From contig NZ_JANUGQ010000003.1 of NCBI RefSeq assembly GCF_024756275.1, forward strand, positions 62,001-126,000: a stretch of 64,000 nucleotides of DNA, in the 5' to 3' direction. The DNA is from Streptomyces pyxinae (GTDB lineage: Bacteria > Actinomycetota > Actinomycetes > Streptomycetales > Streptomycetaceae). The notes below the pieces were generated by a model. It was not told where the DNA came from. It did no database searches and worked only from the letters and a program-made list of their open reading frames with translations. Of this stretch, positions 8,456 through 17,424 are shown piece after piece. The translations under genes were made by a program, and so were the position numbers. Numbering within the stretch: position 1 is the stretch's first letter; the number at the start of each line of letters is the position of its first letter.

Positions 8456-9568
8456 GCTCGTTCCGGTGACGAGGGCGGGGCCGGGGGCGGCGACGGGGCC
8501 GGGGGAGCCCGCGGCGGAGCCGGGGCCCGTGGTGGTGCCGGCGGCCGGGGCGGCGGGGCCGACCAGTTCCTCCAGGACGTCCTCCATCGTGACGTATCCG
8601 ATCACCGCGCCGCCCTCGCCGGTGACGGCCGCCAGGTGGCTGCCCTCGGCGCGCAGGGCGGTGAGGGTGTCGTCCAGCGGGGTGTCCGGCCGGACCCGGG
8701 TCACCGGGTGCAGCGCCGAGCGCGGGAACGGCTTGTCCCGCTCGGCCACGCCCAGGGTGTCCTTGATGTGGAGGTAGCCGAGCACCTGGTCGCCGGCCCC
8801 GCCCGTCCCGGTCACCGGGAAGCGGGAGAACTTGGCGGCGACCGCCGCGCGCTCCAGCTCCGCCGGGGTGACGGTGGCCGGCACGGTGCGCATCCGGGCG
8901 GCCGGCAGGGCGATCTCGCCGACCGGCCGGGTGCCCAGCTCCAGCGCGTCCCGCAGCCGCTCGCCGTCGGCGGGCGTGAGCAGCCCCGCCTCGCTGGAGT
9001 CCTCGACCAGCCGGGCCAGCTCGTCGTCGGTGAAGACCGAGCCCACCTCGTCCTTCGGCTCCACCCGCAGCAGCCGCAGCAGGGTGTTGGCGAAGGCGTT
9101 GATGGCGAACACCAGCGGGCGCAGCGCCCGGGTGAGCGCCACCAGCGGCGGGCCGAGGAACAGCGCGGTGGGCACCGGCGCGGCCAGCGCGATGTTCTTC
9201 GGCACCATCTCGCCGAAGAGCATGTGCGCGTACGTCGCCGCCGTCAGCGCGAGCACGAAGGCGATCGGGTGCACCAGCGCGTCCGGCACGCTGACCGCCG
9301 CGAAGGCGGGCTCCAGCAGATGGGCGATGGCCGGCTCCGCGACGGCGCCCAGCACCAGCGAGGAGACGGTGATGCCGAGCTGGGCGGTGGCCATCAGCTG
9401 GGAGATGTGCTCCAGGCCCCAGAGAGTGATCCGGGCCCGGGTCTCGCCGCGCCGGGCGGCCGGTTCGACCTGGCTGCGGCGCACCGAGATCAGGGCGAAC
9501 TCGGCGGCCACGAAGAAGGCGTTGGTCACCAGCGTCAGGGCGCCGATCAGCAACTGGACGGTGGTCAT
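8441..9568 (-). CDS. DUF21/CBS-domain membrane protein (hemolysin/CNNM family)
   Basis: A 375-residue protein with an N-terminal DUF21 membrane domain (about residues 1-185, including FFVAAEFALISVRRSQVE and the GEMVPKN signature) and a CBS pair (about 200-335, including SRFPVTG, GYLHIKD and GYVTMEDVLEELVG). It belongs to the CNNM/CorC group, several members of which move or regulate magnesium or cobalt. It lacks the extra C-terminal CorC_HlyC domain found in its upstream paralogue. The ATG at 9568 overlaps the stop of that paralogue by 4 nt, so the two are co-translated and may form a heteromer. The C-terminal 35 residues are Gly/Pro/Ala-rich and partly encoded by a tandem repeat. Confidence 0.9.
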   Translation of the reverse strand: MTTVQLLIGALTLVTNAFFVAAEFALISVRRSQVEPAARRGETRARITLWGLEHISQLMATAQLGITVSSLVLGAVAEPAIAHLLEPAFAAVSVPDALVHPIAFVLALTAATYAHMLFGEMVPKNIALAAPVPTALFLGPPLVALTRALRPLVFAINAFANTLLRLLRVEPKDEVGSVFTDDELARLVEDSSEAGLLTPADGERLRDALELGTRPVGEIALPAARMRTVPATVTPAELERAAVAAKFSRFPVTGTGGAGDQVLGYLHIKDTLGVAERDKPFPRSALHPVTRVRPDTPLDDTLTALRAEGSHLAAVTGEGGAVIGYVTMEDVLEELVGPAAPAAGTTTGPGSAAGSPGPVAAPGPALVTGTSPSGR

Positions 9569-11061
9569 CGGGCCGCCTCCAGCTCCGGCCGGGCCCCGCG
9601 GTCGTCCCGGGTGCCGTACCCGTCCGAGCGGGCGCTGCGCCCGTCGTCCCGGGCACCACGCCCGTCGTCCCGGGCGCCATGCCCGTCCGCCCGGGTGCCG
9701 CGCTCCTGCCGGTCGCCGGGCCCGTCCTCCCGGTCGCCGGACGGCGGCTCGGGGGCGGCGGGCGCCGGTCCGGTGAGCCGTACCCGGTCGGCACGGTGGT
9801 GGTCGACCGCCAGCACCAGCAACTGCCAGCCGTCCAGCCCGACCGTGTCGCCCACGGCCGGGATCCGGGCCAGCCGGGTGGCGATCAGGCCGGCGACCGT
9901 CTCGTACGGCCCCTCCGGGGCGGTCAGGCCGACCGCGGCGAGCTGATCGATCCGCACCCCGCCGTCCGCCTCCCAGGCCGGGCGCCCGTCGGCACCGGCC
10001 GGGGCGGCCACCAGGTCCGGGACCTCCAGCGGGTCGTGCTCGTCCCGCACCTCGCCGACGACCTCCTCCACGATGTCCTCGACCGTCGCGACACCGGCCG
10101 TGCCGCCGTACTCGTCGATGACCACGGCCATCGTCCGGGCCGCCCGCATCCGCTCAAGCAGCCGGTCGGCGGGCAGGGTGTCGGGGACCAGCAGCGGCGG
10201 GGTGGCGAGCGCGGTCACCCGGGTGGTGGCCCGCTCCGCCTCCGGCAGCGCCAGCACATCGCGTACGTGCACGGTGCCGACGACCTCGTCCAGCGAGCCC
10301 CGGTAGACCGGGAAGCGGGAGAGACCGGTGGCCAGGGTCAGATTGGCCGCGTCGGCGGCGGTGGCGCCGGCCTCCAGGGCCAGCACGTCCACCCGCGGGG
10401 TCATCACGTTCTCGGCGGTCAGCCCGCTCAGCCCCAGGGTGCGGACGAAGAGCCGGGCCGAGTCCTCCTCCAGCGCGCCCTCCCGCGCCGAGTGCTCGGC
10501 CAGCGCCACCAGCTCCTCCGGGGTACGGGCGGAGGCCAGCTCCTCGGCCGGCTCCAGGCCCACCCGGCGCACGAAGCGGTTGGCGGTGCTGTTCAGATGC
10601 CGGATGAACGGCGCGAACGCGGCCGTGAACCCGCGCTGCGGCCCCGCCACCACCTTGGCGACGGCCAGCGGGCGGGAGATCGCCCAGTTCTTCGGCACCA
10701 GCTCGCCGACGACCATCAGCAGCACGGTGGAGAGCGCCACCCCGAGGACGGTGGCCACCGAGGGGGCGGCCCCGCCGAGACCGGCGGCGGTCAGCGGGCC
10801 GCGCAGCAGCACGGCGATCGACGGCTCCGCGAGCATGCCGATGACCAGCGAGGTCACGGTGATGCCCAACTGGGCGCCGGAGAGCTGGAAGGTCAGCTTC
10901 CGTACGGCCCTGAGGGCCCCGTCGGCGCCCCGCTCCCCGGCGTCGGCGGCGCGCTCCAGCTCGCCGCGCTCGACGGTCGTCAGGGAGAACTCGGCCGCGA
11001 CGAACACCGCGCAGGCCAGGGTCAGGGCCAGGGCGAGAATCAGCAGCAGGACTTCGGTCAC
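9565..11061 (-). CDS. DUF21/CBS/CorC_HlyC membrane protein (hemolysin/CNNM family)
   Basis: A roughly 498-residue protein with a DUF21 membrane domain (FVAAEFSLTTVERGELE; GELVPKN), a CBS pair (NVMTPRVDV, SRFPVYRGSLDEVVG, VVIDEYGGTAGVATVEDIVEE) and a CorC_HlyC transporter-associated domain near the C-terminus (DGGVRIDQLAAVG ... LILARIPAVG-like). The last 60 residues are hydrophilic and repetitive, built on GARDDGR-type units, and are probably disordered. I chose GTG 11061, which begins at TEVLLLI right at the first membrane helix; an in-frame ATG six codons upstream is possible. It is first of a two-gene operon with another DUF21 protein. Likely role: divalent-cation transport or homeostasis at the membrane. 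Confidence 0.9.
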   Translation of the reverse strand: MTEVLLLILALALTLACAVFVAAEFSLTTVERGELERAADAGERGADGALRAVRKLTFQLSGAQLGITVTSLVIGMLAEPSIAVLLRGPLTAAGLGGAAPSVATVLGVALSTVLLMVVGELVPKNWAISRPLAVAKVVAGPQRGFTAAFAPFIRHLNSTANRFVRRVGLEPAEELASARTPEELVALAEHSAREGALEEDSARLFVRTLGLSGLTAENVMTPRVDVLALEAGATAADAANLTLATGLSRFPVYRGSLDEVVGTVHVRDVLALPEAERATTRVTALATPPLLVPDTLPADRLLERMRAARTMAVVIDEYGGTAGVATVEDIVEEVVGEVRDEHDPLEVPDLVAAPAGADGRPAWEADGGVRIDQLAAVGLTAPEGPYETVAGLIATRLARIPAVGDTVGLDGWQLLVLAVDHHRADRVRLTGPAPAAPEPPSGDREDGPGDRQERGTRADGHGARDDGRGARDDGRSARSDGYGTRDDRGARPELEAAR

Positions 11062-11465
11062 CGTGTCACCCCCGTCCACCGCTGCTCGGTACTCCGGGGT
11101 GTGGCACGGCTGCTGGTACTGGGAGGCTCACCCATCGCGGGTCCGTGACTCCTTGTCTGTGGTCGGTAAGTGAGCCGGCGCCCTTCCGGTGCGCCGGTAC
11201 GGCCGGGGATCCATGCTCCCGCGCCGCTTCTACACCCACTGTAAAGGAACGGCAAACAATCGGACGGGCTCCGGTGACGCACCCGACACCGCCGGAGGCA
11301 CCGGCGCACCGGGCGCCCGCTGCCGTATCCGTTACCCACCTTCCCCGGCCCCCGACACCAGCCGCGCGAGGATCCGGCACCGGCCCGAGTCCGTCCCCCG
11401 CGCCGATCCGCCGCCCGCGCCGTACGTCCCGGGGGCGTCCCTCCCGCCCCGTACGTCCCGGGGCG
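11062..11465. other. Intergenic region upstream of the DUF21 operon
   Basis: No gene is supported in this 404-bp gap. It contains a local AT-richer patch (11225-11265). On the minus strand, TTGCCG (11255-11250) and TAGAAG (11232-11227) are separated by 17 bp and could be the promoter of the DUF21 operon, which would leave an untranslated leader of about 160 nt. The remainder is GC-rich sequence without clear motifs. Confidence 0.35.
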
Positions 11466-12431
11466 TCAGTCCCCCGGGCCGGGGTCCGGGCGGACCGGCT
11501 CCCGGATGCCCGCGCGGGCGGCCTCCAGTTGCGCGGCGAAGGCGATGCCCAGGAAGAGCGCCACGCCCGTCACATTGGCCCACAGCAGCAGCGCCACGAA
11601 CGCCGTGAGGGGCCCGTACACCGCGCCGAACGAGCCGCTCCGGTCGACGTACAGCGCCAGCAGCCAGGTGGCCACCACCCAGAGCAGCAGATGGACGCCC
11701 GAGCCGAAGGCCAGCCAGGTGTACCCCGGCTGGTCCCGGCGCGGCGCCCAGCGGAAGATCACCGCCGAGGCCAGCCCGGCCAGCGCCACCCCGAGCGGCA
11801 CGTGCAGCGGCGCCCACCAGGTGAGCAGGGCCGGCGGCCAGTGCAGCGCCTCCACCACGGCGGCGCCCATCTCCCGGCCCGCCACGACCGCCAGGAAGCC
11901 GCCGCCCAGCGGCAGCCCCGCGCCGACCGCCAGCAGCACGCCCCGCCCGTACTTCACCGGGAACGGCCGGTCGCGCTCGATGCCGTAGATCCGGTTGCAG
12001 CCCCGCTCGATCTGGCCCATCGCGGAGGCCAGGTTGAGCACCGCGAACCCCAGGCCCAGCCACATGGCCACGGCGCCCGCCACATCCGCGCCCGCGCTGC
12101 GGCGGGTGTCCGCGAGGGCCTCGCGCACCAGGTCCGCGCTGGCGCCCGGCACGATCCCGGCGAGCGCCGACTCGACGGCCCGGCCCAGGCTCTCGGTATG
12201 GGTGGTGGTGGTCACGCCCACCAGCCCGATCAGGAACGGTACGACGCCCAGCACCACCTGGTACCCGAGCGAGCGGGCGGAGCTGAAGCCGTCCGCGTAC
12301 CGGAAGCGGGCGAAGGCGTCGGCGAGCAGCTTGCGGCCGCCGTACCTCCGCAGCGCGGTGAACGCCTCGTCGCCGGAGAGCTCCTCCCCGATCATGTCCC
12401 GTGTCTGCGGGACGTGCACCACCGTGCCCAT
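11466..12431 (-). CDS. YihY/virulence factor BrkB family membrane protein
   Basis: A 321-residue membrane protein of the YihY (BrkB, formerly 'RNase BN') family. It has the signature DGFSSARSLGYQVVLGVVPFLIGLVG near residue 48 and six or so hydrophobic helices, including WLGLGFAVLNLASAMGQIE and VALLLWANVTGVALFLGIAFAAQLE near the C-terminus. The family's transport or structural role is not known. It is oriented the same way as the DUFs downstream but separated from them by 400 bp. The gene follows the YkvA-family gene (109 bp spacing) and the two might share a transcript. The ATG at 12431 gives the family's usual length. Confidence 0.9.
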   Translation of the reverse strand: MGTVVHVPQTRDMIGEELSGDEAFTALRRYGGRKLLADAFARFRYADGFSSARSLGYQVVLGVVPFLIGLVGVTTTTHTESLGRAVESALAGIVPGASADLVREALADTRRSAGADVAGAVAMWLGLGFAVLNLASAMGQIERGCNRIYGIERDRPFPVKYGRGVLLAVGAGLPLGGGFLAVVAGREMGAAVVEALHWPPALLTWWAPLHVPLGVALAGLASAVIFRWAPRRDQPGYTWLAFGSGVHLLLWVVATWLLALYVDRSGSFGAVYGPLTAFVALLLWANVTGVALFLGIAFAAQLEAARAGIREPVRPDPGPGD

Positions 12432-12540
12432 GGACCCTCTCCGCGCCGCCCGGCCGCCCCTCCCGGGCCGCCCCCTGGAACCTCCTTCTCCCGCCGGCCC
12501 CGGCTCATGCCCGCCGGGCCCTCAGCCGTACCGCCACGCG

Positions 12541-12906
12541 CTATTCGTACCGCTCGAACTCGCTCACCGGGGCCCGGCGCGGGCCGGCCTCCCCCGGCTT
12601 GCCCGGCTTCCCCACCCCCCGGAGGCGGAGGGACCCGGTGTGCTCCCGGGCCGCCGCCGAGAGCGAGTGCACCGCGTAGAGCAGCAGCCCGATGTCGTCC
12701 AGCAGGATCGGGTCGGGCAGCAGATCGACCGGGCTGATCGCGTACACCAGCGCCACCCAGAAGAGCACCCGCTGGTCGCCGCCCACCCCCGCGTCCCGCA
12801 GCACCCGGCGGGCCCGGACCAGTCTGACCAGCAGCGCCACGGCCACCACCAGGGTCACCACCACGGCGGCGGCGACCGCCACGACCAGCACCGTTCCTCT
12901 GTCCAC
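12541..12906 (-). CDS. YkvA family (DUF1232) membrane protein
   Basis: A 121-residue protein with one N-terminal transmembrane helix (residues 5-28) and the DUF1232/YkvA core: RVLFWVALVYAISPVDLLPDPILLDDIGLLLYAV, in which the SPVDLLPD motif is diagnostic. Function is unknown; the family is widespread in bacteria and some members are linked to envelope homeostasis. I chose the GTG at 12906 because GGGAGGAG lies just upstream and the first helix follows directly; the frame is open further upstream but non-conserved. It is followed 109 bp later by the yihY-like gene on the same strand. Confidence 0.85.
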   Translation of the reverse strand: MDRGTVLVVAVAAAVVVTLVVAVALLVRLVRARRVLRDAGVGGDQRVLFWVALVYAISPVDLLPDPILLDDIGLLLYAVHSLSAAAREHTGSLRLRGVGKPGKPGEAGPRRAPVSEFERYE

Positions 12907-13140
12907 GGGGAACTCCTCCCTGGTGTGCCGCGTCCTGACACAGTGGGCCCCCACCGGGCCGCTGCCCACGGTCCGGCAACCACGGCGGTACGTCAACGAC
13001 CGGACGCCGCACGCATCGGAGACGTCCCACGGCAGCACCGGCACCGGCGCCGACGGCAGCACGTATACCCCCACGGCGGCACCGGCACCGACGGCAGCTC
13101 CTCGACCCACGGCATCGACCTCTTCAGGAGACATTCCGAC

Positions 13141-13506
13141 ATGGCACTCTTCGGCAACGCGCACACCATCGACCCGGGTTCGGCGCAGCAGGACTACGCG
13201 CGGCTGCTCGGCCAGGACGAGCGGGTGTACGCGGCCTATCAGCTGATCCGCGACACCATCCTCTTCACCGACCGGCGGTTGCTGCTGGTCGACAAGCAGG
13301 GGATCACCGGCAAGAAGACGGAGTACCACTCCGTCCCGTACCGGAGCATCACCCACTTCGCGGTGGAGACGGCGGGCACCTTCGACCTCGACGCCGAGCT
13401 GAAGATCTGGATCTCCGGGAACTCCGTACCGATCCAGAAGACCTTCACCAAGGGCGTGGACATCTACGAAGTACAGGCGATCCTCACGCAGTTCGCCGCC
13501 CGCTGA
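13141..13506 (+). CDS. Bacterial PH-domain protein
   Basis: A 121-residue protein made almost entirely of a bacterial pleckstrin-homology domain (bPH_1 type). The pattern DERVYAAYQLIRDTILFTDRRLLLVDKQGITGKKTEYHSVPYRSI is characteristic, with the invariant FTDRRL turn, and the C-terminal helix DIYEVQAILTQFAAR closes the fold. Such small PH proteins occur in many Streptomyces genomes and their ligands are unknown. The ATG at 13141 has a good CAGGAGA ribosome-binding site at 13124-13130. It stands alone, divergent from the YkvA gene with about 230 bp between them. Confidence 0.9.
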   Translation: MALFGNAHTIDPGSAQQDYARLLGQDERVYAAYQLIRDTILFTDRRLLLVDKQGITGKKTEYHSVPYRSITHFAVETAGTFDLDAELKIWISGNSVPIQKTFTKGVDIYEVQAILTQFAAR

Positions 13507-13606
13507 TCACCGGCCATTTTCGGCGGTCTTCCGGCGGTCAGGCAACGCCCGGCCGCCGAACCCGCTCTTCCGGCTCGTCACCCCTCACACACCGAAGGGA
13601 CCCGCC

Positions 13607-15544
13607 TTGGGTACGAGCCATACGCGCCGCGTCACCATGGCCCTGGCCGCCGTCGGAGCCGTACTGGCCCCGGCCGCACCGGCGTTCGCCGCAGGCCCGC
13701 CGCGCACCGAGCCGCACGCCGATCTGCGCGCGGACGTGAACCGGGACGGCCGGGTCGACATCACCGGCACCTCCGACAACACCGGCGAGGACGGCTGGAC
13801 CGCCACCCGCGGCGCCGTCTTCCTCCCCAACATCGATGACGACAGCAAGCGGTGCGCCACCAGGGGCCCCGGCGGCAAGCCGCTTTCCGAGGCCCGGCTG
13901 GCCGGGTGCAACGACGCCACCGACGGCGTGGTCAACGGCTCGGCGGACGACGCCGACCTGGCCCGGGTCAGGTCCGTGCCGATGCGGGACCTGTCCGCCT
14001 CCGCGAGCGGCACCCTGACGGTCCGCGGCGGCGCCAAGAACACCCGGATCTTCGTCAAGCGGCCGGCCGGCTGGGCCCTGGTCACCGCCGGGACCCGGCT
14101 CTCCGCCGCCGAGTTGCGCGCCGGGGTGGAGTTCGGCGTCGAGGCCACCGACATCGTCCGGGACAGCTCCCGCTGGGGCGGGACCGCGGTGCTCCGGCTC
14201 ACCGTCACCGCCGGCGGGAAGAGCACCTCGGACGACGTCACCCTGCGCGCCGCCCCGCTGCTCACCCACCACCACCTCCAGCGCGCCCAGCAGTTGCTGG
14301 TCACCCGGATACCGGGCGGCGACTCCTGGGCGAAGACCCAGCAGAAGTTCGTCAGGGAACTGGGCGACGCCTCCAAGGCGGCCGGCATCGCCGCCCCGCC
14401 CGCCGTCCTCGACGGCTACGGGGACATCTGGGCGCAGGACTTCGTGGAGCCCGGCTATGTCAGCATGCCGGCGCCCGGCGGCGGCCGTCAGCACATCCGG
14501 GTGCTGCTGCGCTCGGCCCAGCCGGGCCGGGACGCCGGACGGGAGCTGTACGAGAGGCTGCGGGGCCGGGGGACCGGCGTGGTCCAGGTCTCCGGGGTCA
14601 AGGACTCCGAGGAGTGGACGCTCAACTCCATGGGCAACCTGGAGACCGTCCCGCCCTACCGGCACGCCGGCCGCGACTTCCCGGCCGGGCGGATCATCAT
14701 GGGCGAGCGCAAGGACAACGGCTCCAAGCCGGCCCGGGCCATGCGGACCCTGCTGGCGTCCCAGGGCGCCCAGGACCCGCTGTTCCTCGACACCTCCTGG
14801 CTGCATGTGGGCCATGTGGACGAGTTCGTGCAGTTCCTGCCCGCCGACACCCCGCGCGGCTGGCGGATCGGCGTGGCCGACCCGGAGGCGGGGCTGAAGC
14901 TGCTGCGGGACGCCAAGGCGGCGGGCAGCGGCGGGGTCCGGATGTTCTCGATGCCGGGCGGCAAGGAGGCGCCCGCGCCCAGGGAGACCATCGCCCAGGC
15001 GCTCGCCTCCACGTGGCTGGTGAGCGACAACACCATGGCCGCCGAGAAGATCGCGGCCAACCTGGAGATCCTCAAGCGGGAGACCGGGGTCACCGACGCG
15101 GAGATCGTCCGGGTGCCCGCGCTCTACACCCGGGGTACCGAGGCCGAGGCCGGCGGCGACCGGGCCGACCGGGCGCCCCGGCTCACCCGGCTCGGCGCCG
15201 GACTGCCGGACGCGGTCCGCGAGCACGGCCAGCAGAAGCGGGCGCTCGCCGGCCGGGCCGGCGGGACCGGGAAGGCGCCCGCGACCGTCATGACCAGCGC
15301 CTATGTCCCCGGCGCGGTCAATGGGGTGCTGCTCGCCCCGGACCGCTATCTGGCGCCCCGGCAGTGGGGCCCGGTGGTCGGCGGCCGGGACCTCTTCACC
15401 GACGCCGTGACCGCCGCGTACACCCGGGCCGGGCTGAAGGTCTCGTACATCGACGACTGGGAGACCTACCACCTGGGCATGGGCGAGGTGCACTGCGGCA
15501 CCAACACCCTGCGGGACGCCTCCCAGCCCTGGTGGCGCTCCTGA
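13607..15544 (+). CDS. Secreted protein-arginine deiminase (PAD) family enzyme
   Basis: A 645-residue exported protein related to eukaryotic-type protein-arginine deiminases, which convert arginine side chains to citrulline. A signal peptide spans residues 1-28 (RR at 7-8, hydrophobic 9-20, AFA then AGPP). All catalytic landmarks are visible: D278 in DIWAQDF, H403 and D405 in HVGHVDEF, and the nucleophile C630 in GEVHCGTN, matching Asp350, His471, Asp473 and Cys645 of human PADs. The N-terminal half is beta-sandwich-like (the PAD middle domain) with calcium-type loops (DVNRDGRVD near 43). The start is a rare TTG at 13607 with GAAGGGA upstream. It is a monocistronic gene. Substrates outside the cell are unknown. 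Confidence 0.9.
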   Translation: MGTSHTRRVTMALAAVGAVLAPAAPAFAAGPPRTEPHADLRADVNRDGRVDITGTSDNTGEDGWTATRGAVFLPNIDDDSKRCATRGPGGKPLSEARLAGCNDATDGVVNGSADDADLARVRSVPMRDLSASASGTLTVRGGAKNTRIFVKRPAGWALVTAGTRLSAAELRAGVEFGVEATDIVRDSSRWGGTAVLRLTVTAGGKSTSDDVTLRAAPLLTHHHLQRAQQLLVTRIPGGDSWAKTQQKFVRELGDASKAAGIAAPPAVLDGYGDIWAQDFVEPGYVSMPAPGGGRQHIRVLLRSAQPGRDAGRELYERLRGRGTGVVQVSGVKDSEEWTLNSMGNLETVPPYRHAGRDFPAGRIIMGERKDNGSKPARAMRTLLASQGAQDPLFLDTSWLHVGHVDEFVQFLPADTPRGWRIGVADPEAGLKLLRDAKAAGSGGVRMFSMPGGKEAPAPRETIAQALASTWLVSDNTMAAEKIAANLEILKRETGVTDAEIVRVPALYTRGTEAEAGGDRADRAPRLTRLGAGLPDAVREHGQQKRALAGRAGGTGKAPATVMTSAYVPGAVNGVLLAPDRYLAPRQWGPVVGGRDLFTDAVTAAYTRAGLKVSYIDDWETYHLGMGEVHCGTNTLRDASQPWWRS

Positions 15545-16019
15545 GGCGTGCCGCGGAGGGCCGCGAGGCGGGCGACTGGTGATCGGGCCGGCCCCGCGGC
15601 CGGATGACGGATGACCGGATGACCGGATGACGCCGTCGGCCGGTGGCGGAGCGGGGACGGTGCCCTCGTCCCGGTCCACGGCCGCAGGACCGGGGCGGCT
15701 TCACGCGCCCCGGTCCGCGACGGCGCGAGGAGCGTCCGCACGCGGCCGCCGGTTCCCGGTGAACCTCCGGGGCCGCCCCGCGGCACGGCACCGGTTCGCA
15801 CCGCACCACGTGTCCGGGCGGCCCTCGGAATGTGACGGCCGGCGGAATGTCTCGGAAACAGGCCGACGCAGGCCGCGCGGAAATCGCGCGACCTGCGTCG
15901 GCACACCGGGCAGCATTCATTTCATCGCCGCATGACATTCAGCTCCACGCGGGAAGAAGGGAAAGTCCGGGAAGAATCACGCACCGGCGCGGCATTCCCG
16001 GGCGCCGCCCGCCCGCCCA
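15545..16019. other. Intergenic region between convergent genes
   Basis: No gene is supported in this 475-bp gap. Bases 15601-15632 hold four tandem copies of an 8-bp unit (CGGATGAC or close variants). The part from about 15895 to 15985 is less GC-rich than its surroundings. No obvious T-tailed terminator was seen. Confidence 0.5.
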
Positions 16020-16373
16020 CTAGAGGATTTCGATGTCCCTGACCTTCGGAGGACGGCTCGGGAAAGTGATGTCGGTCCACCGGTTGACGCGCACCGAGTC
16101 GCCGTTCACGTCGTAGTAGACGAGATCGTTGTTGCCCGTCGAAATGCGGTCGACCCACCAGCTGCCGAAGCCGATCCGGCCCTTGTTGGCGTAGCAGTCC
16201 ACGCTGCTCCGCCCGTCCAGGTGCGACCAGATCTTCAGGAAGTTCTCCCCGCCACGGCACTCGACGTGGTCGATGGCGAAGGCGTTGCCCGCGGGCATGG
16301 CCATCGTGACGGTGACCGTGGCCGCTGCCGCCACGACCATGGAGCGGGCGATCCTCTTCGTCCTTGAGATCAC
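16020..16373 (-). CDS. Secreted beta/gamma-crystallin-domain protein
   Basis: A 117-residue small secreted protein. Residues 1-33 form a signal peptide (KRIAR, then a hydrophobic run, cleavage likely after NAFA). The mature part (IDHVECRGGENFLKIWSHLD ... CYANKGRIGFGSWWVDRISTGNNDLVYYDVNGDSVRVNRW) resembles the beta/gamma-crystallin fold of Streptomyces proteins such as the killer-toxin-like protein SKLP, with two cysteines (in VECRG and VDCYAN) likely forming a disulphide. The STGNNDLVYYD motif is typical. I chose GTG 16373, preceded by AAGGAGAA; an upstream ATG exists but its extra residues are not signal-like. The gene stands alone and its physiological role is unknown. Confidence 0.8.
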   Translation of the reverse strand: MISRTKRIARSMVVAAAATVTVTMAMPAGNAFAIDHVECRGGENFLKIWSHLDGRSSVDCYANKGRIGFGSWWVDRISTGNNDLVYYDVNGDSVRVNRWTDITFPSRPPKVRDIEIL

Positions 16374-16774
16374 AACTTCTCCTTCATTCAACGCTTGATC
16401 GCTTGAACAGGGAGGGCACGTCACGGTCGAACACATGAAGGCTCACCAAAAGGGTGTCCGCCTTCTCCGTGCGACCCTTCCGTTGTCTCGTCTCTCGGAG
16501 TTGCCCTACGAAGATCCTGTAAGGAAACTGCACATGGCAAGCATCCATGGTTCGCTGGGCCGGAACACGCCCCTGAATGTCTAGATCGAGACCACGCCGA
16601 CCGCAGCGGCACTTCCATTCCCAGCCGCCCGTAAGCCCGTTTCATTTCGGTGCGGGAGCACTACGGCGTGGGCGGCGGTGGCCGTACGGACTTCCACCCG
16701 TCGCCGGGCGGTTCATGCCGGCGTATCGCCCGGCCCCCGCCCCCCGGCCAGGACCCGCCGCTCAAGGCCCTGGC
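16374..16774. other. Intergenic region upstream of two divergent genes
   Basis: No gene is supported here. The part from 16374 to about 16600 is clearly less GC-rich than the genome average and must hold the promoter of the crystallin-type gene; it contains two adjacent copies of CGCTTGA (16391-16405). The rest is GC-rich filler up to the DUF6153 promoter. Confidence 0.4.
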
Positions 16775-16812
16775 ACCCCCTAGGGGGTAGGGGTATGCGC
16801 CTCCCCTACGAT
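16775..16812 (+). promoter_or_regulatory. DUF6153 promoter with CsoR-like G-tract operator
   Basis: ACCCCCTAGGGGGT (16775-16788) is a perfect 14-bp palindrome, followed by AGGGGTAT (16789-16796). G-tract inverted repeats of this kind are bound by CsoR-type copper repressors. TACGAT (16807-16812) is a good -10 box and lies 6 nt before the ATG at 16819, so the mRNA would be leaderless. The palindrome overlaps the -35 and spacer region, where a repressor would block transcription. Copper control is inferred from the motif and from the DUF305 partner. Confidence 0.55.
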
Positions 16813-16818
16813 GGACGC

Positions 16819-17424
16819 ATGACCTCCCACCGGCAGCGCACCGCCCGGCCGCCCCTCGGGGCGCGCGGTGCGCTGCTGGTCCTCGCGGTGCTGGCGGGCC
16901 TGCTCGGCATGCACGCCCTGGCCCCCGGCTCCCTCCGGATCACCGGAGCGGGCCCGGGGACCCCGGCGGCCTCCGCCCCCGCCGGCGTACCGGTCCCGGG
17001 GTCCGCCCAGGGGCACGGCTCCGCCGGTCCGATGGCGTACGGCTCCGAGCCCGCCGGGCGCGCCCACGGCGCCGTACGGACGGCCGACGCCCCCGCCGGG
17101 CCCGCTCCCGGCGCCCACCACGGCCGCCCCGGCCAGGACCGCGCTCAGGGCCAGCGCCCGGACCACAGCCAGGGCCAGGGCCACCGGGCCGGCCAGGCTC
17201 AGGGCACCGGCGCGGGCGGTCACGGCGGTGGCAGCCACACCGGGCACGCCGACACGGCCTGCGCCTCGGGCGCGGTGGCCTGGGGCGTACCGCTCCCCGC
17301 CCTGCTGGAGAGCCCCGGCGCCCCGGTGGCCGCCGGGCAACCGCCCCCCGGCCGTCCGGCGAGCGGCCCGGCCGATGCGCGGGCGCCCCCCTCACTCGCC
17401 GAACTCCAACTGCTGCGGATCTAG
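16819..17424 (+). CDS. DUF6153 family protein
   Basis: A 201-residue protein with one N-terminal membrane helix (residues 16-36, GALLVLAVLAGLLGMHALAPG), a low-complexity His/Gly/Gln-rich middle and a C-terminus ending APPSLAELQLLRI. This end is the signature of the DUF6153 family, always found next to a DUF305 gene in actinobacteria. The His-rich central section (HGRPGQDRAQGQ ... GGHGGGSHTGHADTACASG) could bind metal. The likely start is the ATG at 16819, directly downstream of a -10 box; an ATG at 16795 is possible. It is the first gene of a pair with the DUF305 lipoprotein 131 bp downstream. Function unknown; a periplasmic or membrane copper role is a guess from context. Confidence 0.8.
   Translation: MTSHRQRTARPPLGARGALLVLAVLAGLLGMHALAPGSLRITGAGPGTPAASAPAGVPVPGSAQGHGSAGPMAYGSEPAGRAHGAVRTADAPAGPAPGAHHGRPGQDRAQGQRPDHSQGQGHRAGQAQGTGAGGHGGGSHTGHADTACASGAVAWGVPLPALLESPGAPVAAGQPPPGRPASGPADARAPPSLAELQLLRI

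Noticed and set aside
11062..11465. Small open frames in the gap before the DUF21 operon
   Set aside because: None has a good ribosome-binding site, conserved sequence or coding-type base pattern.
13538..15679. A 713-codon open frame antisense to the PAD gene
   Set aside because: Composition is the typical antisense shadow of a GC-rich gene; no domain or ribosome-binding site.
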